This document shows positions 14,496 to 18,764 of a stretch of DNA of 18,764 nt, piece by piece. Under the pieces are notes generated by a model. The model saw only the letters and a list, made by a program, of their open reading frames with translations, had not been told where the DNA came from and did no database searches. Source of the stretch: Deferribacteraceae bacterium UBA1873. Its GTDB lineage: Bacteria; Chrysiogenota; Deferribacteres; Deferribacterales; Flexistipitaceae. Made by a program: the position numbers and the translations under genes. Positions within the stretch are counted from its first letter, which is position 1. Each line of letters begins with the position of its first letter. The stretch is from contig DDHP01000091.1 of the NCBI GenBank assembly GCA_002338145.1, forward strand, positions 1-18,764. Reading direction: 5' to 3'.

Positions 14496-15671
14496 ATGTA
14501 CGATATCCCCAGATTATTATTTGCCGACGATAAAGGCACAATTTACGATCACCCTACGTTGAAAATGACTGTAAGAAGCGAAAACCTTAAAACCATCCCT
14601 TACGAACTGGAAATGGAGCCTGTTCCTGACAATGTAAAGCCGGAATACCTGGAAAACGCCAGCCCTTTAGCCTATAATCAGGAGAAGGCGGGGATAGAAG
14701 TTTTTAAGTCTGGTCATGCCATATTTATACAACCGCCGGAGGGCTACCTTAGATTGTACCTCCCTGCATACCAAAAACGCAACAACGATATTCTGTTACC
14801 AAAACCATACACACCGGTGGGCTGGATGAACGAATCCTTTGTATCACCTATAACCGTAGTGGACAAGCTCCCATCCTCTGAATCAGTAAATACAGGTAAA
14901 AAGTTTCATGGATTTTTAAAATCATATAAGAAAGAAAACGCTTTCAAGGATTTTTTACTGTTAAATTCAGATTTATATCATACCAAAAACGAAGAAATTG
15001 TTTTCCCCCTTTCTGAGGAAACTTCAAATTTTTCAGAAAATGATCTCACAACAATCCTGGAACATTATTCAAAGATTGCATCATACCCCATTTTAAACAT
15101 ATGTCATAACAACTTTAAAGAGCAGACAAACCCCGACAACTTTTTAAATATAATCGAAAGAATAAAATCAAAAAACGACAATATGACAATAATATATTCT
15201 TCAAATCTCCAGGATATGGTTATACTCAAAAAAATTGTAGAATCAGGATGTGATTGCATAAATGCTGAGCTGATGACTACAAACAGCGAAACGGGATGGA
15301 TTGTTGATGAATCGGTATCTATTGAGAATGTATATAAATCCCTGCAGGCAATTTACAGAAAAAATATTTATAAAAGTCTCACACTCCACACTCTGCCGGG
15401 GTTGACTGACAGACAAACGGAAACCGAATCATTAATAGATTTTTTATCTACCTTTAATATAGACCTGCTGCTACTGAGAAATATGGAGATAGATCCCGAC
15501 ATTATTTTCATGAATAATAATCTGAAAAATGAAGATATAAAAGGTCTGAAAAATATGTTAAAATTAGTAAAAAAGAAGGTAAAGAATATCAAAATCGGCT
15601 ATTTTAATAGACATAAAGATCATTTTTTGTTAGAGCATAAGCTACCTGTTTTAAAAAGGAGAAAGTCATGA
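14496..15671 (+). CDS. radical-SAM-family-like protein lacking the CxxxCxxC cluster motif
   Basis: A 391-residue protein. It looks related to a radical SAM family I recall from Geobacter-type bacteria. The opening IPRLLFADDKGTIYDHP, then YTPVGW (105-110), ESGCDCINAELMTTNSETGW (249-268), TLHTLPGLTDRQTETESLI (296-313) and LRNMEIDPD (327-335) follow that family in order. Those relatives carry CxxxCxxC for a 4Fe-4S cluster after the GW segment. Here residues about 111-195 contain no Cys at all, and the only Cys are 203, 252 and 254. The barrel may survive while radical chemistry is lost, or the protein may be a binding or scaffold partner. AGG lies seven bases before the ATG. The stop overlaps the next start by four bases (ATGA), so the two are tightly linked. 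Function is unknown. Confidence 0.75.
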   Translation: MYDIPRLLFADDKGTIYDHPTLKMTVRSENLKTIPYELEMEPVPDNVKPEYLENASPLAYNQEKAGIEVFKSGHAIFIQPPEGYLRLYLPAYQKRNNDILLPKPYTPVGWMNESFVSPITVVDKLPSSESVNTGKKFHGFLKSYKKENAFKDFLLLNSDLYHTKNEEIVFPLSEETSNFSENDLTTILEHYSKIASYPILNICHNNFKEQTNPDNFLNIIERIKSKNDNMTIIYSSNLQDMVILKKIVESGCDCINAELMTTNSETGWIVDESVSIENVYKSLQAIYRKNIYKSLTLHTLPGLTDRQTETESLIDFLSTFNIDLLLLRNMEIDPDIIFMNNNLKNEDIKGLKNMLKLVKKKVKNIKIGYFNRHKDHFLLEHKLPVLKRRKS

Positions 15672-16393
15672 AAAGGATAATAATCGCTGCAATATTTGTT
15701 TTATCTGCTATATCCGTTTTTGCACAAGATATTAAGTTCACTGACTCAACGTTGACGCAAAGTGAATTTGAAGATTTTTCAAAAGAATTTGGTGTGGGAT
15801 TATCTTTTAACCCCATGTCTCCTGCTGAGCCATTGGGCGTGACAGGATTTGATGTGAGCACTGAGTTGGTCATCACCGACATTAATGACAACGAAAAATA
15901 TTGGAAAACATTGGTGGATGACGGGGATCCTTCAAGTTTTTTAGCTGCTCCAAGAATTCACGCACAAAAAGGTCTCCCTTTTAAAATTGATATAGGAGCT
16001 ATGTATTCACAAATCCCTGACTCCAACGTGCAAATATGGGGTGTGGAACTGAAATATGCCATTCTGGAGGGAAGTACCGTTACCCCAGCTTTGAGCATAA
16101 GGGGAACTTACAGCAAACTGGCCGGTGTTGATGATTTGGACGTAGATACACAGTCAGGGGAAATTCTCATAAGCAAGGGGTTTCTCATGCTGACACCTTA
16201 TGCCGGAATTTCGGCTTTGAGAGTAAATGCCAGTGAAAACTCCGATATTGTGGAATTCGACGATGTACATGAAATAATTTACCGAGGTCTCGCAGGCATA
16301 CAAATCACTCCTTTCCCTCTTTTTGTTATCAATTTTGAAGCAAGTGTAGGGGAAGTAAACCAGTATGGAATAAAAGCTGGATTACGGTTCTAA
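15668..16393 (+). CDS. exported beta-rich protein, probable outer-membrane protein
   Basis: A 241-residue protein of unknown family. The first 19-20 residues (MKRIIIAAIFVLSAISVFA then Q) are a signal peptide with an AxA-like end. The rest alternates in short amphipathic strands with Gly and aromatic residues and ends in KAGLRF. A final Phe of this kind is typical of outer-membrane beta-barrels recognised by BamA. It could be an 8- to 10-strand barrel or a periplasmic beta protein. AAGGAG stands six bases before the ATG, which overlaps the stop of the radical-SAM-like gene; nadB begins one base after the stop. I do not recognise a function. Confidence 0.8.
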   Translation: MKRIIIAAIFVLSAISVFAQDIKFTDSTLTQSEFEDFSKEFGVGLSFNPMSPAEPLGVTGFDVSTELVITDINDNEKYWKTLVDDGDPSSFLAAPRIHAQKGLPFKIDIGAMYSQIPDSNVQIWGVELKYAILEGSTVTPALSIRGTYSKLAGVDDLDVDTQSGEILISKGFLMLTPYAGISALRVNASENSDIVEFDDVHEIIYRGLAGIQITPFPLFVINFEASVGEVNQYGIKAGLRF

Positions 16394-16394
16394 A

Positions 16395-17960
16395 ATGAAA
16401 ACATTCAGTTACGATTATATTGTCCTGGGAAGTGGAGTAGCCGGGTTAAGATCTGCCGTAGAACTGTCGGAATATGGTGAAACTGCATTAATTACAAAGG
16501 CTGCAATCGGTGAAAGCAGTTCCGAATATGCCCAGGGTGGTGTTGCCGTTGTAATGTCAGATGATGATGACATATATCTGCATTTTGAAGATACAATAAA
16601 AGCAGGAGATGGACTCTGTGACAGGGATGCGGTATTCACCCTGGTGGACGAGGGAGCAAGATACATTAAAGAACTTATAACATTCGGTGCCAAATTTGAT
16701 ATGCACGGAGGGGTTTTGGATTTTACCAAAGAAGCGGCACACAGTGTAAACAGAATTATACATGCAAAAGGTGATGCCACCGGTCATGAAATAGTAAAAA
16801 CTTTGAAAGAAGAGGTATCGCGAAAAAACAGTGTTCATAGATTTGCAAATGTCTTTGCCGTTGATATTATACTCCGGGACAACAAGGTCACCGGTTTATT
16901 GGCACTGGACGGTCAAACAGGTGAAGAAATGATTTTTAACACAAAAGCAATTGTCCTCGCTACAGGAGGTGCCGGACAACTTTTCAAAAGAACAACAAAT
17001 CCTGCCGTAGCAACAGGAGACGGAATAGCCATATCCTTCAGGGCAGGAGCATCACAAAAAGATTTGGAATTTTACCAGTTCCACCCCACAGCTCTTACTC
17101 TGGAAAATGCTCCGGCTTTTCTGTTGAGTGAATCCATGAGAGGAGAAGGCGGCGTTTTGCGTAATAAAAATGGAGAGAAGTTTTGCCATAAATACCATCC
17201 CAAAGGTGATTTGGCACCAAGAGATGTTGTCAGCAGAGCTATCTTTTTCGAAATGCAAAAAACAGATTCAGCTTTTGTATACCTTGATATGACCAGCCTT
17301 AAGAATGATTTTGTAAAAAACAGATTTCCTAAAATATATTCCACCTGCCTTACATACGGCCTCGATATTACCAGCGAGTACATACCTGTCAGTCCCGCTG
17401 CACACTATTACATGGGGGGAGTACAAACCGATTTATGGGGCAGAACAACTGTCGAAGGTCTGTATGCTGCAGGTGAAACCGCATGTACCGGTGTACACGG
17501 TGCAAACAGACTTGCCAGCAACTCTCTTCTGGAGGGGGTGGTTTTCGGAGGAAGAAGCGCTAAAGCTGCAATAGTCGATACCAAACACATGAGTGTCCCT
17601 GAAAACAAACCTGAGAAAGCAGGAGGCATCGATTTGTCTGACAGATATAATGAATATTTACAAAATATTCAGGAAATTATGTGGGAAAATGTAAGTGTTG
17701 TCAGAAACTTTAATTCACTCACCAAAGCTTTGGGCTTTTTTAATAAAAATTTAGAACCGATTTTAAACAAACGACCGCTAAACCAAAAAACAGGGGAAAT
17801 CATAAATATGCTGTACGTAGGTAAATTGATGTCCCTTGCTGCCGTGAGCAGGGAAGGTAGCAGAGGTGCCCATTACCGGGATGATTATCCCGAGAAAACT
17901 GGTGAAAATTTTCACATTACTTTTGATTATGGCAAATTTAATCCCATTATCAGACGATAA
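16395..17960 (+). CDS. nadB: L-aspartate oxidase
   Basis: A 521-residue flavoprotein that oxidises L-aspartate to iminoaspartate, the first step of de novo NAD synthesis; fumarate can serve as acceptor without oxygen. The FAD-binding start is YIVLGSGVAGLRSA (about 8-21), then SSEYAQGGVAV (42-52). ATGGAGQLF (about 189-197), YQFHPTAL with His230, MRGEGG (248-253), PRDVVSRAI with Arg281, SPAAHYYMGG with His337 and GVHGANRLASNSLLEG with Arg372 follow. This is the NadB/SdhA active-site set. GVHGANRLAS together with the shorter length favours NadB over succinate dehydrogenase. It lies one base after the exported protein, and its 3' end overlaps the methyltransferase gene. nadA and nadC are not in the window. 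Confidence 0.95.
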   Translation: MKTFSYDYIVLGSGVAGLRSAVELSEYGETALITKAAIGESSSEYAQGGVAVVMSDDDDIYLHFEDTIKAGDGLCDRDAVFTLVDEGARYIKELITFGAKFDMHGGVLDFTKEAAHSVNRIIHAKGDATGHEIVKTLKEEVSRKNSVHRFANVFAVDIILRDNKVTGLLALDGQTGEEMIFNTKAIVLATGGAGQLFKRTTNPAVATGDGIAISFRAGASQKDLEFYQFHPTALTLENAPAFLLSESMRGEGGVLRNKNGEKFCHKYHPKGDLAPRDVVSRAIFFEMQKTDSAFVYLDMTSLKNDFVKNRFPKIYSTCLTYGLDITSEYIPVSPAAHYYMGGVQTDLWGRTTVEGLYAAGETACTGVHGANRLASNSLLEGVVFGGRSAKAAIVDTKHMSVPENKPEKAGGIDLSDRYNEYLQNIQEIMWENVSVVRNFNSLTKALGFFNKNLEPILNKRPLNQKTGEIINMLYVGKLMSLAAVSREGSRGAHYRDDYPEKTGENFHITFDYGKFNPIIRR

Positions 17961-18627
17961 AAAACCATTTGTAACAGCAGATGGCTCCATATCATATTAT
18001 AACCTCACATATTGTGAAGCTTATCACGCCAAATCCATAGGCGCTTACACTGAAAGTCTGCACAAATACGTTTATGCTTCCGGTATATTGGATTTGCTTT
18101 ACAAAAGACCTGTATGGCTTCTGGATATATGTTTTGGCCTTGGATACAATATTGCGGTTTTGATAAACGAATACCTAAAAAATGCAAATTTACATAAACT
18201 TAATATCTTGAGCATTGAAAAGGACCCCGGGACAGTTGAGCTGGTAAAGAAAATGCACTTTTTGTGGCCGGTGAATGCATATAAAATTCTGAGGAAACTG
18301 TTAGACAATGGAAATTACCAGGATATTTCTCTAAATCTTATCATGGACGATCTGATCTATGTTTTACAATATCTTGATTTTCAATTTGATATAATCTTTT
18401 TTGACCCTTTCAGCAAGCACAAGAATCCTGAAATATGGAATACCTATGTTTTCAAGAGGCTATACTCCCTTTTGAAATATGACGGTAACATCGTAACATA
18501 TGCGTGTAGTAAAAAGATAAGACATGAATTCCATAAGTCCGGTTTTCTCTCCTACAATACAGAGAATTTACCATCAGGATTCCAAAAAGGCACACTCCTG
18601 AAAAAATATCCTATGCTTCCTGAATAA
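17929..18627 (+). CDS. MnmC-type (DUF752) tRNA methyltransferase, stand-alone
   Basis: A 232-residue SAM-dependent methyltransferase. It resembles the MnmC methyltransferase domain, which makes the last methylation of mnm5(s2)U34 in tRNAs for Gln, Lys, Glu and others. Features from ATG 17929 are SISYYNLTYCEAYHAKSIGA near the front, a motif I-like LLDICFGLGYN, SIEKDP for the SAM ribose acid, DIIFFDPFSKHKNPEIWN (the family's D-x-F-x-P-x-x-NPE-W segment) and IVTYACSKKIRHEFHKSGF. The frame stays open back to 17866, but those residues look like nadB read in another frame, so I start at 17929, still overlapping nadB by 32 bases. No Shine-Dalgarno is visible, so translation may be coupled. There is no oxidoreductase domain, unlike E. 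coli MnmC. Confidence 0.8.
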   Translation: MANLIPLSDDKKPFVTADGSISYYNLTYCEAYHAKSIGAYTESLHKYVYASGILDLLYKRPVWLLDICFGLGYNIAVLINEYLKNANLHKLNILSIEKDPGTVELVKKMHFLWPVNAYKILRKLLDNGNYQDISLNLIMDDLIYVLQYLDFQFDIIFFDPFSKHKNPEIWNTYVFKRLYSLLKYDGNIVTYACSKKIRHEFHKSGFLSYNTENLPSGFQKGTLLKKYPMLPE

Positions 18628-18764
18628 AGACTTTAGATAACTTAAAAATGGTCTGAGAGCTTTGCACAATTAAGCAGAAACGCATATATATTTGTTATAT
18701 AAGAATGGAGATTCATCAGTCCCACTCGCCCTGAGAAGAAAGTGTCATCGTATATTAAGAAAGT
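18628..18764. other. non-coding right edge, possible degenerate interspersed repeat
   Basis: No reading frame of note. An AT-rich stretch (about 18690-18706) precedes a more G+C-rich piece. The octamer AAGAAAGT occurs at 18736-18743 and 18757-18764, 21 bases apart, up against the window end. The segment 18707-18750, read on the minus strand as GATGACA...GAATCTCC, recalls the short interspersed repeats that many bacteria carry between genes. This is only a resemblance. Confidence 0.3.

Noticed and set aside
17866..17928. N-terminal 21 codons of the long form of the methyltransferase frame
   Set aside because: They overlap the conserved C-terminus of NadB in another frame and add no family-like sequence; the start at 17929 is preferred.
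16395..17960. Succinate dehydrogenase or fumarate reductase flavoprotein
   Set aside because: It shares the fold, but the length and motif set fit L-aspartate oxidase and no iron-sulfur or membrane-anchor subunit genes are adjacent.
18736..18764. Start of a CRISPR array
   Set aside because: Only two 8-base copies 21 bases apart; repeats and spacer are far too short, and no cas gene is in the window.

Overview
The window is AT-rich, gene-dense bacterial chromosome from what looks like a Gram-negative anaerobe or microaerophile. There are a C-terminal-Phe outer-membrane-type protein, a lipoprotein transglycosylase, an NadB-type L-aspartate oxidase, and several two-component and HD-GYP regulators. 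Gene content and protein style are reminiscent of Deferribacteres (Flexistipes/Deferribacter-like). That placement is an impression from sequence alone and was not tested.

Layout from left to right. (1) Positions 1-407 hold a partial, GC-richer reading frame of unknown function on the minus strand, running off the left edge. (2) A lytic transglycosylase lipoprotein (+) meets a DnaQ-like 3'-5' exonuclease (-) tail to tail. (3) A minus-strand housekeeping cluster runs tRNA-Gln(TTG)-proB-proA-nadD-rsfS. It covers the first two steps of proline synthesis, the adenylyltransferase step of NAD synthesis, and the ribosome silencing factor. A near-consensus sigma70 promoter drives the tRNA. (4) A minus-strand signalling block contains three soluble proteins: a REC-HD-GYP phosphodiesterase, a REC-FIST fusion, and a histidine kinase with an N-terminal globin-sensor domain and a CZB-like His-rich helical region. 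Together they look like a gas/redox-responsive phosphorelay linked to c-di-GMP turnover. (5) A Gph-like HAD phosphatase (+) converges on a YihY/BrkB membrane protein (-) that carries a cyclic-nucleotide-binding-like tail. Upstream of the latter are an M29 aminopeptidase and enolase, also on the minus strand. (6) A plus-strand operon diverges from enolase: a radical-SAM-like protein that lacks the CxxxCxxC cluster motif, an exported beta-rich protein, nadB, and an MnmC-type tRNA methyltransferase. The first two genes overlap by 4 bases, the next gap is 1 base, and the last gene overlaps nadB.

The most interesting parts are the globin kinase / REC-FIST / HD-GYP block and the apparently cluster-less radical-SAM relative with its exported partner next to nadB. 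Also notable are the lack of a Shine-Dalgarno for proB directly behind tRNA-Gln, the regulatory-looking tail on the YihY protein, and the structured, repeat-like 212-base gap inside the signalling block. No CRISPR array, insertion sequence, rRNA or replication origin was seen.
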